DNA from: DAIPKP01 sp964539095
Lineage (GTDB): Bacteria > Synergistota > Synergistia > Synergistales > Aminiphilaceae
Length of the DNA stretch: 64,000 nt
Assembly (NCBI GenBank): GCA_964539095.1
Contig: CAZIFL010000010.1
Coordinates: 1-64,000 of the forward strand
Direction of reading: 5' to 3'
In this document: piece by piece, positions 26,618 to 34,519 of the stretch
How positions within the stretch are numbered: the first letter of the stretch is position 1
Layout: each line of letters starts with the position of its first letter
Translations under genes and position numbers: made by a program
The notes under the pieces: model-generated
Told to the model about the DNA's origin: nothing
Seen by the model: only the letters and a program-made list of their open reading frames with translations
Database searches by the model: none

Positions 26618-26734
26618 CTAGGCGCCGGTTCCACGAGGGGGAGCCGAACGCATAATAATCATGATGGAGACCAGAGAGGTCATGGTGCTGTTCGAAACGT
26701 TTGCAAACGTGCTTTTTGTTGTGCCATGCTGCAT
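26618..26734 (-). CDS. Leader peptide of the dehydratase attenuator (Ile/Met-rich)
   Basis: A 38-codon open frame with an excellent ribosome site (GAAGGAGG at 26743-26750, eight bases before the ATG). It ends SIMIIMRSAPPRGTGA, with consecutive Ile-Met-Ile-Ile-Met codons shortly before the stop, ahead of the terminator hairpin. This is the layout of branched-chain amino-acid leader peptides: slow translation of Ile codons when charged isoleucine tRNA is scarce would prevent formation of the terminator. The C-terminal SAPPRGTGA codons double as RNA structure. It lies between a near-consensus promoter and the dehydratase and is too short for routine gene finding. Confidence 0.82.
   Translation of the reverse strand: MQHGTTKSTFANVSNSTMTSLVSIMIIMRSAPPRGTGA
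26697..26710. promoter_or_regulatory. Palindrome ACGTTTGCAAACGT inside the leader region
   Basis: A perfect 14-base palindrome within the early leader-peptide codons, of the kind bound by LacI-family regulators. It may be an operator downstream of the start site or simply part of the leader RNA fold. Confidence 0.3.
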
Positions 26735-26775
26735 ACTCTCCGCCTCCTTCTTTTCCGTTAGCTAAGTTTCGAAAG

Positions 26776-26804
26776 GTTATACCATGATACTGGAAAACCG
26801 TCAA
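26776..26804 (-). promoter_or_regulatory. Promoter of the leader peptide and dehydratase
   Basis: On the minus strand TTGACG, 17 bases, TATAAC. The expected start point is about 35 bases before the leader-peptide ATG. Confidence 0.8.
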
Positions 26805-26839
26805 GAACGAGAGGCGAATTTCCCGGCTATCGGGTTACT

Positions 26840-26999
26840 CCACGTTATGAGTGGTTTTACAAATAACGTGTCGCGTGCTGTTTCACGGAGCCTCCGCTTA
26901 TGTGTCCCCTCTGCTCCGAAAGTGGTCGAACCGCTCATATTATTCCCTGGAACAGGAGCCTCCGCTTCTGGAGTTCAACCGAAGTCACAATATACGGAG
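26840..26999. repeat. Dispersed repeat, degenerate copy 3
   Basis: GGAGCCTCCGCTTATGTGTC and the following AGTGGTCGAACCGCT match one end of copy 1 (read on its minus strand), preceded by CCACGTTAT as in copy 1. The match then breaks off, and GGAGCCTCCGCTTCTGGAG with CACAATATACGG follows as a second fragment of the same end. Looks like a truncated or rearranged element between two genes. Confidence 0.6.
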
Positions 27000-27009
27000 G
27001 AATGATGCA

Positions 27010-29298
27010 CTACTCTCCGTAGAGGTAGCAGGCCACGAGGCGTTCGCTTCCAGAGATCTGGCGGAACTCGGGCTCCTGCTTTTCGGGAAAGCTGATACGA
27101 AGATGCCTCCCCCGGATATCCACCCCGGAGCATGCCGCCACCATGCCGGGGACGGTGGTCATGATCCGCTTTTCCAGAAGCGCCGCCACCCCTTGGGGAT
27201 TCGTGGCCTCCAGAAGCATATCATTTCCCTGAATATCTGTTTTGCTGATTCCCTTGAGAAGGCTTTGCTCCTCTTTCCCGAGAGTGATTCGGGAGGAGAT
27301 GCCCTGGAGTGCCCTCTCCATAAGGCGCTGCAGATCCCGCCCCTCCCATCCGCAGCAGGCCATGGCGCGGGGGCATCGGGGGTGGAAACGGCAGCCGTTG
27401 GGAAGATCGATGGGATCCGGTATTTCTCCTCGGGCATCCACCCGGGGGCGTTTCTCCCCCGCTTCGGAGTGGGGGACCGCCCGGATAAGCATCTCCGTAT
27501 AGGGGTGCAGAGGGCGGGAGATAACCTCTTCGGTGGGGCCAAGCTCGGCCATACGCCCCAGATAGAGGATGGCTGTCCGGTCGCAGATATACCGGATGGT
27601 GGCAAGATCATGAGAGACATAGACGATGGACATATCCATCTCTCGGCGAAAGCGAAGAAAGAGATTGAGGATCCCCGCCCGGATGGAGACATCGAGCATG
27701 GAGACGGGTTCATCCGCCACGAGAAAACGGGGCTCCAGAATAATACCCCGGGCGATGGCCACCCGCTGCCGCTGCCCCCCGGAAAGTTCGTGGGGAAAGC
27801 GGAGAAGATAGTTTTCCGGTGGGTTGAGTTCCACCTTTGTCAGGGCTGTAGTGATGCGATCCAGGCGCTCCTCGTAGCTGCCGATGCCAAGATTTTTCAG
27901 GGGCTCCATGAGAGCATTCAGCACGGTAAAGCGAGGGTTGAGGGTCTCGTAGGGGTCTTGAAAAACCACCTGTACGTTGCGCCGAAAGCTGCGAAGCTCC
28001 TTTTTGGAAAGGGCCACGGTATCCCTGTTCTCGAAGAGCACCGAACCGGAGGTGGGGGTCTGGAGGGCCGAGAGCATCTCCCCCAGGGTGGTCTTTCCGG
28101 AGCCGCTCTCCCCCGCAAGACCGAGGATCTCCCCCTTTTTGAGGGAAAAGCTCACTCCGTCAAGGGCCTTCAACGCCTTTCCGGGCCTCCGGGCAAGAAT
28201 ATCCGAGAAGGTTCGTTTTGTGGGGTAGCTTTTTTTCAGATTTTTCGTCTCCAGAAGGACCTCTCCCGAGGAGAGGTAGACCCCGTGCTGTTCACGTCTC
28301 TGCTGCCAGGTCTCGGGATTCTTCGCCCGATGCCGGAACTCCTCGGCCTTCTCGGGGTAGTGGCACTCCACCCGGTGCCCGGGGCGAACCTCATGAGCAG
28401 GGGGAGGAACGTGAAGACACTGCTCCTCCGCAAAGGGACAGCGGGTGCAGAAACGGCACCCCTTGGGAGGATCTGTTAGATCCGGAAGAAATCCCGGAAT
28501 GGAGATAAGATCCCCCGCCGCTCCGGTGAGGGTGGGAAAGGCGTTCTGCAGCCCCATGGTGTAGGGGTGAAAGGGATCCCGCAGCACCTCCGAGGTGGCA
28601 CCGTACTCCATGATTCTCCCCGCATACATCACCGCCAGAGTGGGGCATGTTTCCGCCACCACAGAGATGTCGTGGGTCACGAGGATAAGGGCCATCTGAA
28701 ACTTTTCCTGAAGATGTTCAAGCTGCTTCATGATGCCGTCCTGCACCACCACATCAAGCGCCGTGGTGGGTTCGTCCGCAATAACGAGATCCGGATTGAG
28801 CGCCAGCGCCATGGCGATGACCACCCGCTGTTTCATCCCTCCGCTGAGCTGGTGTGGATAGTTCCAGAGCCGGTTCTTTTCGATCCCCACCAGAGAAAAC
28901 AGCTCCGCCGCTCTCTCCGCAGCCTCCCGCCGGCTCGCCCGTTCGTGGGTCTGGATGGCCTCGATGATCTGGTCTCCCACGGTGTAGACCGGGTCAAGGG
29001 CGTTCATGGCGCTCTGGGTGATGAGGGAGATCTCTTTCCAACGAAGGCGGTTCATCTCCTCTTCGGTCATCCTCACGAGATCCCGCCCCTTAAAGAGAAC
29101 CTCGCCTCCGGCGATGCGTCCCGAGCCGGAGAGAATACGGTTAATGGACTTTGCAGCGGTGGTCTTGCCGCAACCGCTCTCCCCCACAAGGCCGAGGCTT
29201 TTTCCTCGTTCGAGGGTAAAGCTGATGCCATCCACCGCCTTCACCGGCTTCTCTTTGGAACCATAGTGCGTCTGAAGATTTCGGATATCGAGAAGCAC
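27010..29298 (-). CDS. Fused DppD-DppF peptide ABC transporter ATPase with C-terminal insertion
   Basis: One 762-residue chain holds both ATPases of a peptide importer. First cassette (about 1-330): VGESGCGKTTAAKS, QLSGGMKQRVVIA, LVIADEPTTALD, then the oligopeptide-type Cys motif CRFCTRCPFAEEQC. Second cassette (about 350-640): AGESGSGKTTLGEM, ELSGGQRQRVAIARG, FLVADEPVSMLDVS, then CRFHPRCPRAMACC. Between that last motif and the usual closing LVACYLYGE about 85 residues of unrecognised sequence are inserted (RALQGISSRITLGKEEQ to FPEKQEPEFRQIS). Separate genes are the rule, although fused forms exist. Start is GTG, two bases after the permease stop, with AAAGGAGG inside the permease end. It is the last gene of a four-gene operon. 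Confidence 0.92.
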   Translation of the reverse strand: MLLDIRNLQTHYGSKEKPVKAVDGISFTLERGKSLGLVGESGCGKTTAAKSINRILSGSGRIAGGEVLFKGRDLVRMTEEEMNRLRWKEISLITQSAMNALDPVYTVGDQIIEAIQTHERASRREAAERAAELFSLVGIEKNRLWNYPHQLSGGMKQRVVIAMALALNPDLVIADEPTTALDVVVQDGIMKQLEHLQEKFQMALILVTHDISVVAETCPTLAVMYAGRIMEYGATSEVLRDPFHPYTMGLQNAFPTLTGAAGDLISIPGFLPDLTDPPKGCRFCTRCPFAEEQCLHVPPPAHEVRPGHRVECHYPEKAEEFRHRAKNPETWQQRREQHGVYLSSGEVLLETKNLKKSYPTKRTFSDILARRPGKALKALDGVSFSLKKGEILGLAGESGSGKTTLGEMLSALQTPTSGSVLFENRDTVALSKKELRSFRRNVQVVFQDPYETLNPRFTVLNALMEPLKNLGIGSYEERLDRITTALTKVELNPPENYLLRFPHELSGGQRQRVAIARGIILEPRFLVADEPVSMLDVSIRAGILNLFLRFRREMDMSIVYVSHDLATIRYICDRTAILYLGRMAELGPTEEVISRPLHPYTEMLIRAVPHSEAGEKRPRVDARGEIPDPIDLPNGCRFHPRCPRAMACCGWEGRDLQRLMERALQGISSRITLGKEEQSLLKGISKTDIQGNDMLLEATNPQGVAALLEKRIMTTVPGMVAACSGVDIRGRHLRISFPEKQEPEFRQISGSERLVACYLYGE

Positions 29299-29300
29299 CC

Positions 29301-31022
29301 TCAGACCTCCTTTCTAAGCCTGGGATTGGAGAGAACCTCAAGCGCCCGGGCAATGAAAAAGATGGAGACCACCGTGAGCATGATCAGGGCTCCCGGAGGA
29401 ATGATCCACCACCAGGCGGTCCGCCACGCTCCGGAGAGACGCGCCGCATGCAGAATGGTCCCCCAGCTGTGCATACGAGGCGGCCCGAGACCGAGAAAGC
29501 TGAGGGTGGCCTCGGCGGTGATGGCAAATCCCGCGGCTACCGCGAGCTGCAGAAAGATGAGGGGGAGGATGTTCGGCGTAATATGCACCAGCATGATCCG
29601 CAGATTGCTCGCCCCGGCGGCCCGGGCAGCCTTGATGAAAGGACGGCGGGCGATGGAGAGCACCTGGGAGCGCACCACCCGGGCGTTGGTGCGCCAGGTG
29701 AGAAGCCCCACCGCAAGGATGACGATCCAGATACTGGGGTTGAAGATAAGCACCAGAATCATGGCAAAGGGCTCAAAGGGGAGGGCGTACATGATATCCA
29801 CAATACGCATGAGAAGATCGTCGGTCTTTCCCCGGAAATACCCCGCCACAAGCCCCACGGTAACGCCGATGATGCTGACCACCAGCGAGGCGAGCACCGC
29901 CACAAGAAGGGCCGTGCGGGAGCCGTACACGGTCTGGGAGAAGATATCCCGCCCCAGATGGGTGGTGCCGAAGATGTGGCTTCTGGTAGGGGGGGAGAGT
30001 TCGTTGATAAAGGGGTCGCTCCCCACCGCAAGAACCGCATCTCCCGCCGAGGCTATGCCACGAAAACCTCTCCGATACCCCATATCCATGCTGCTCCAGT
30101 TGACACCGTTCCAGACAAGAACCACCCCGAAAGGCCCCACCGCAAAGGCGAGATCCTCCCGCACCACCCGAACGCCTCGAAGATCCCGGGTCTCCGGGCC
30201 GAACATCTCTGTCCATCGGGTTCCGTCGAAACGGAGAAGGGTTCCCCGATCTCCCACCGCCATGGCAAGATTCGGGGCATAGACGTGCACATCCCGCAAG
30301 TTGCGAAAAGCTCGAATCATTTCACGCTTCAGCGTTCCCTTATCGTAGCGGAGCAGCATCCCCCGCTCCCCCACCATAAAGCCGAAATCTTCGTTCAGCA
30401 GGGATACCGCCGCCATGGCCCCCTTCTCCCGGGAGGGAAGCTCCTCCCAGGAGCCCGAGGGGGAACGTCGCAGCACCGTGCCATCCTCCCCCACCGCGAG
30501 GGCAGTCTCCCCCGCCACGGCGAGGCCTTTGAAGAGAGTCCCCTCCCGTTCTTCCTCAATCTGCCAGGTTCCCCCCACTCTGCGCAGGATAACCCCATCT
30601 CCCGCAGCCAGGGTGGATTCTCCCGCAGCGAGGGCCAGGAGATCTCTTTCGGTGGGGGTTTTCTCCTCCACCCAGGAACTCCCCTCAAGGCGAAGGATCC
30701 GCCCCGCGTCCCCCGCAGCGAGGATGGTCTCCCCATCAGCGGCTACGGCTACAGCATTGAGCGAAAAGGGGTACACCCCTCCGAGGCGCTGGGACTCCCC
30801 GGAGGAGATACGAAAGAGAACCCCCTCCACCTTCCGGTGCATCTCGTCGGGAGAGTAGGGAGCAATCCAGGGAGCAAAGATGGCCACGGCGATGACGCCG
30901 GTAAGCATGAGAAGCCCCGTAAAAGCCAAGGGATCGCGAAAGATAACCCGGAAGGGCTCCGCAAACATGGAGGCATAGACTTTCCAGACCGCCGAACGCC
31001 CCAGAGCAGACTTTTTGTTCAT
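29301..31022 (-). CDS. DppC-type permease with a beta-propeller-like insertion
   Basis: Second membrane subunit of the peptide importer, 573 residues against about 280-300 for normal DppC. Residues 1-60 have the usual N-terminal helix (FTGLLMLTGVIAVAIFAPWI then APYSPDE). Residues about 345-573 are the normal transport domain (HIFGTTHLGRDIFSQ, five helices, coupling motif around RAAGASNLRIMLVHITPN). Between them, residues about 84-336 contain seven repeats of 37-40 residues with the pattern LAAGDAGRIL, LAVGEDGTVLRR, FMVGERGMLLR, MAVGDRGTLLRF-DG-RW, FAVGPFGVVLVW and a final half unit. This resembles YCF48/BNR propeller blades and must face the outside of the membrane. The ATG follows the dppB-like stop by four bases; a longer in-frame start would overlap that gene by over sixty bases. 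Confidence 0.9.
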   Translation of the reverse strand: MNKKSALGRSAVWKVYASMFAEPFRVIFRDPLAFTGLLMLTGVIAVAIFAPWIAPYSPDEMHRKVEGVLFRISSGESQRLGGVYPFSLNAVAVAADGETILAAGDAGRILRLEGSSWVEEKTPTERDLLALAAGESTLAAGDGVILRRVGGTWQIEEEREGTLFKGLAVAGETALAVGEDGTVLRRSPSGSWEELPSREKGAMAAVSLLNEDFGFMVGERGMLLRYDKGTLKREMIRAFRNLRDVHVYAPNLAMAVGDRGTLLRFDGTRWTEMFGPETRDLRGVRVVREDLAFAVGPFGVVLVWNGVNWSSMDMGYRRGFRGIASAGDAVLAVGSDPFINELSPPTRSHIFGTTHLGRDIFSQTVYGSRTALLVAVLASLVVSIIGVTVGLVAGYFRGKTDDLLMRIVDIMYALPFEPFAMILVLIFNPSIWIVILAVGLLTWRTNARVVRSQVLSIARRPFIKAARAAGASNLRIMLVHITPNILPLIFLQLAVAAGFAITAEATLSFLGLGPPRMHSWGTILHAARLSGAWRTAWWWIIPPGALIMLTVVSIFFIARALEVLSNPRLRKEV

Positions 31023-31026
31023 CCTA

Positions 31027-32019
31027 TCATCGCCCCTCTCTGGGTATGGAGACCCTGGGATCGAGAACACCGTAAAGAGCGTCCGCCACAAAATTCATCA
31101 CAAGCACCATGAAGGCCATGAGCATGAAGGTGGCCTGAGCCATGGGATAGTCGCTGGTTCGCACAGCCTGGAGCATCTCACGCCCCAGTCCGGGCCAGGA
31201 GAAGACCACCTCCACCACCACCTGCCCCCCCACCGCAAGACCGATGGTAATGGCCGCCTGGGTAACCACCGGAAGAAGGGCGTTCCGCGCCGCATGGCGG
31301 TACATCACCACACGCTCCTTCAGCCCCTTGGCACGGCAGAGTTCGATAAAATCCTCCCCCATGATCTCCAGCATGGTGTTGCGCATGATCAGCATGGGGA
31401 GCCCCATGTAGTAGATGGAGACCACGAAGGCGGGGAGGATAAGGTGGTGGAGAAAATCCAGGGTGAAAATCGTATCCAGAAAGCCCGTGGAATCGAAGGG
31501 AAGGGTACGCATGCCGCTGGTGGGAAACCACCCCAGATAGACCCCGAAGAACATCACCCCCAGCATCCCCGTCCAGAACATGGGGGCGGAGCGAAGCACA
31601 AGCCCTGTAACAATGCCGCCGATTTCGAGCTTCCCCCCCCTCTTCCAGGTGAGAAGCACCCCCAGAGCAGGCCCCAGGGTGTAGGAGATGAGGATAGAGA
31701 CCACCATGAGAACCATGGTATTCAGAAACTTTTCGAAAACGATGGGTGCCACGGGAGCCTTGTAGTGAAAGGATGTGCCGAACTCCCCGAGAAAGATGCT
31801 GTTTTTCAGATAGATGCCGTACTGCTGCCAGAGGGGGAGATGAAGACCGAACTTCTCCCGTACAAGCTGCTGCTCCTCCTGAGAGAGGCCTTCTACCACC
31901 AGGGCGGTGGTGGGATCCGGAAGAGCTAAGCGAAAGAGGAAAAAGAGCAGGGTAAGAATAACCAAGAAGGTTGCCGCAAGCTGGAGAAACCGAAAGAAAA
32001 AATAGGTTTTTCTATTCAT
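31027..32019 (-). CDS. DppB-type permease subunit of the peptide importer
   Basis: First membrane subunit, 330 residues, of the usual size. Marks: N-terminal helix (FLQLAATFLVILTLLFFLF), the LVREKFGLHLPLWQQYGIYL loop, LGEFGTSFHYKAPVAPIVFE, and the coupling region DFIELCRAKGLKERVVMYRH followed by AARNALLPVVT and VEVVFSWPGLGREMLQAV. The start is taken at MNRKTYFFF; no strong ribosome site precedes it, and an in-frame upstream extension of 28 residues lacks any family feature. Separated from the binding-protein gene by 168 bases containing a hairpin that probably lowers expression relative to it. Confidence 0.9.
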   Translation of the reverse strand: MNRKTYFFFRFLQLAATFLVILTLLFFLFRLALPDPTTALVVEGLSQEEQQLVREKFGLHLPLWQQYGIYLKNSIFLGEFGTSFHYKAPVAPIVFEKFLNTMVLMVVSILISYTLGPALGVLLTWKRGGKLEIGGIVTGLVLRSAPMFWTGMLGVMFFGVYLGWFPTSGMRTLPFDSTGFLDTIFTLDFLHHLILPAFVVSIYYMGLPMLIMRNTMLEIMGEDFIELCRAKGLKERVVMYRHAARNALLPVVTQAAITIGLAVGGQVVVEVVFSWPGLGREMLQAVRTSDYPMAQATFMLMAFMVLVMNFVADALYGVLDPRVSIPREGR

Positions 32020-32084
32020 GCCGTCGTTGGGGCGCAGCCCGTAGGCTCTACCGGGCCAGGCTCTCCTCCTTTCGGAAGATGTAA

Positions 32085-32115
32085 CAGAAAAGCGGGAGAC
32101 CAAGTCTCCCGCTTT
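32085..32115 (-). terminator. Hairpin after the binding-protein gene (partial terminator)
   Basis: AAAGCGGGAGAC and GTCTCCCGCTTT form a perfect 12-base stem with a three-base loop; on the minus strand TTTTCTGTT follows. Inside the operon it is likely to reduce read-through from the binding protein into the permeases. A second hairpin with arms CTTCCGG/CCGGAAG (32147-32174) stands just before it. Confidence 0.65.
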
Positions 32116-32187
32116 GCGACCGGGACAAAGGTGCCAAAGAAAGCTCCTTCCGGAAAACCCGGGCTCCCCGGAAGGTTCACCCCGGGA

Positions 32188-33813
32188 TTACTTCTTCGGG
32201 AAGTGGAGCTTCCCCGCCTCGTCCCAGGTATATCCCGCCTCTTTCAGGAGGGATTTTGCCTTCTCCAGATCAAAATCGAAGATCTCCACATCCGGATTGT
32301 GCCAAAAGCCGTTCACCGGAGCGATAACGGAGTTGCCGGGCTCTCCCCTCCCGGAGAGAAGCACGTCGATAATGGTCCCCTTATTCACCGCGTGGGCCAC
32401 GGCGCGCCGGAAATCTCTGTCGTCGAAGGGGGCCCGGCGCAGATTGTAGGTGCTGTGATAGTAGCCGAAATCGGGAACCGCCACCACAGTGATATCAGGA
32501 TTCTGCTCTGCCAGGGGGATCTGTCCCGGCTCCAGCCGCCAGGCGCTCATGTCGGCCTGACCGGTGAGAAGTCCCGTGAGAACTCCCTCGGCATCCGCAT
32601 AGATCATGTAGTCCATACCCTCAATCTCCATCTCCTCCGCCATGTAGTGATCGGCGAACTTCAGGATACGCTTGTACTGCCCCCGCTCGTAGCGGTCGAA
32701 GACAAAGGGGCCGCTCCCCACGGTGGGGATAGCCTCGGGTGCAAGCTGATCGGGCTCTTCGATCCCCTCCCAGAGGTGCTTGGGAAGGATGGGAATCTGG
32801 GTGAGCGTCACCGTAATAAAGGGGGCGAAGGGGCTCTTCAGGTTGAAACGAAGGCGATCCTCCCCCACAATCTCGGTGCTCTCAAGAACGCTGAGGAAGG
32901 GGCGGAAGTAGGGGAAGTCGTTACTGATAAAGTAGTCGTAGCTGAACTTCACATCCTCCGCAGTAACGGGCTTGCCGTCGTGGAAGGTCATCCCCTTTCG
33001 GAGAACCACCTCTACCGTGGTCTCATCCACATCGTGGAAGCTCTCTGCTGCAGAGGGGAGGGGCTCGATATTGGGGGAGAGGCGAACCAGCTTATCGTAG
33101 ACCATCCTCATGAACTTCCATCCCCATACGGAGGTGGAGGCGAGAGGGTTGATGGTATCCGGCTCCTGCTGGGTTGCGATGGTAAGGATCTTCTTATCCC
33201 CCAGAGGCTTGATGCTGTAGGGCATCCACTCGTTGTAGAAAGCTTCCCCCGCCATAACCACGGGATTCGCAAAACGGGCGCTGTTATAGGCCACTACTTC
33301 ATCACGGTAGAAAAGAATATCCACGGGCTGATCCGCCATGGCGATCTTCTGGGCTTTGAGAACAAGCTCCCGCCGCTCCTGCACATCGAACTCCGCCTGC
33401 TGGGCATCAAAGAGAGCGTCGTACTCGGGATTGTTGTACCCTCCGGGGTTGTTCCCCCCCAGAGTGCTCTGACCGGAATGCAGCGTTCCGAGGAAATGCT
33501 GGGGATCGAGACGCTCCACCCGCCCGGACCAGCCGAGAATGACCATATCGAAATCCTGCTCGTTATAAAACCGCTGAAGAATGGTGGAAAACTCCATGGG
33601 GCGCACATTCACATCAAGCCCCAGCTGCTTCCAGGAATCTGCAATCAGAAAGGCCGTTTCATACCGAATGGGATCATAGGCCTCGGTGGTGGTAATCAGT
33701 TCGATGGCAGGAACCTTTTCTCCCCCCAGAACGCTTCCCGCGGAAAAGAGAAAGGCCAGCGCCATAACCGCACATATTACCGTCAGCTTTTTCGAGTTGA
33801 ACCGGTGTGCCAT
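32188..33813 (-). CDS. Peptide-binding protein of SBP_bac_5 type with permuted domain order
   Basis: Secreted solute-binding protein of the importer, 541 residues. A signal peptide (KKLTVICAVMALAFLFSAG, cleavage near 25-31) is followed directly by what is normally the C-terminal half of the family: SWKQLGLDVNVRPMEFSTIL, FDMVILGWSGRVERLDP, NNPGGYNNPEYDALFDAQQA and AQKIAMADQPVDILFYRDEV (about 35-190). Only then come the motifs that normally open the mature protein: ATQQEPDTINPL, VYDKLVRLSPNIEPLPSAAE and LRKGMTFHDGKPVTAEDVKF (about 208-290). The chain ends EKAKSLLKEAGYTWDEAGK, the point where normal members continue into the C-terminal half. This is a circular permutation within one uninterrupted frame. 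ATG at 33813 is preferred over a TTG just before it because of AAAGGAGGG with eight-base spacing. Confidence 0.9.
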   Translation of the reverse strand: MAHRFNSKKLTVICAVMALAFLFSAGSVLGGEKVPAIELITTTEAYDPIRYETAFLIADSWKQLGLDVNVRPMEFSTILQRFYNEQDFDMVILGWSGRVERLDPQHFLGTLHSGQSTLGGNNPGGYNNPEYDALFDAQQAEFDVQERRELVLKAQKIAMADQPVDILFYRDEVVAYNSARFANPVVMAGEAFYNEWMPYSIKPLGDKKILTIATQQEPDTINPLASTSVWGWKFMRMVYDKLVRLSPNIEPLPSAAESFHDVDETTVEVVLRKGMTFHDGKPVTAEDVKFSYDYFISNDFPYFRPFLSVLESTEIVGEDRLRFNLKSPFAPFITVTLTQIPILPKHLWEGIEEPDQLAPEAIPTVGSGPFVFDRYERGQYKRILKFADHYMAEEMEIEGMDYMIYADAEGVLTGLLTGQADMSAWRLEPGQIPLAEQNPDITVVAVPDFGYYHSTYNLRRAPFDDRDFRRAVAHAVNKGTIIDVLLSGRGEPGNSVIAPVNGFWHNPDVEIFDFDLEKAKSLLKEAGYTWDEAGKLHFPKK

Positions 33814-34153
33814 CAATAATTCCCTCCTTTTTGATGTGAAACGTGATAGGAAACAAAGATACTACTTCTGCCGCCAGCACCAGCGCCGGCGGATGCAAAC
33901 GCTTCCGGGCTCTCGGTAAGAGGGTAATGCCCTTGCTTTGCCCCACAGAGCGGCATCGAGAGAGAGCATCTCAAATCGTTCCACGAGAACCACATTTCAA
34001 GATCAGCCGCTCCAAACTCGCTTATTCGGGAATCGTATTCGGCCCTCCCTTCCTCCGGAGTTCTGGAAATCCCTTGCGGTTCTCTTGCGAAAAAAACCTC
34101 TTCAGAAAAAATCGACGCAAACAAGGTGATAACTCCATAACACTTTTATGAAG
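33814..34153 (-). other. Long 5' leader of the peptide transporter operon
   Basis: From the predicted start near 34153 to the binding-protein ATG there are about 340 transcribed bases. An open frame of 103 codons (TTG at 34124 to a TGA overlapping the ATG) fills most of it but has no recognisable motif and atypical composition. No known riboswitch core was recognised. The length suggests regulation in the leader. Confidence 0.4.
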
Positions 34154-34160
34154 CAATTTA

Positions 34161-34189
34161 ATTGTAACATCAGCAAAGGGTGCTGTCAA
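34161..34189 (-). promoter_or_regulatory. Promoter of the peptide transporter operon
   Basis: On the minus strand TTGACA, 17 bases, TACAAT: consensus -35 and five of six bases at -10. Confidence 0.85.
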
Positions 34190-34263
34190 TGCAGATAAGG
34201 CACCTCGTCCGGGATAGGTTGCTGCTTACTCTCCAGAGGTCTCCATGGCTCCTTTCTCCATGG

Positions 34264-34480
34264 CTACAGCGCAAAGACCCTCCGCAGCGCTGCGTCTATC
34301 TCCTCCATCTCCCCGGCTGTCAAGACCCCTCGCACTGCCACCATCCGGAAACAATGATCCACCGGGCGACTCTGTAAACAGTCTGCCAGAGATCTCTTTG
34401 TCAGGCCCTTTTCAAGGGAGGGGGCAATTTCCACATTCGTCTTGATACGCCCCTTCTTTCCAACGCCGCAAGCTCTCCCT
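34264..34480 (-). pseudogene. MazF/PemK-type toxin, C-terminal relic
   Basis: On the minus strand one frame reads KKGRIKTNVEIAPSLEKGLT, then KRSLADCLQSRPVDH, and ends GEMEEIDAALRRVFAL before TAG. This follows the C-terminal half of MazF-family mRNA endonucleases (conserved GLT-S-ALCDQ-R block and the final helix EM-EVD-ALR-VLGL). A TGA about 70 codons upstream closes the frame, and the N-terminal part with the catalytic residues is missing; no antitoxin gene is visible. It is best seen as a decayed toxin gene caught between two divergent promoters. Confidence 0.6.
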
Positions 34481-34519
34481 CATTCTCTTATTTCTCGTTT
34501 TTTGTTTTTTGTTTTTTTC

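Noticed and set aside
33813..34124. 103-codon open frame upstream of the permuted binding protein as a real gene
   Set aside because: TTG start, weak ribosome site, no recognisable domain and atypical composition. Kept only as a remark on the long leader.
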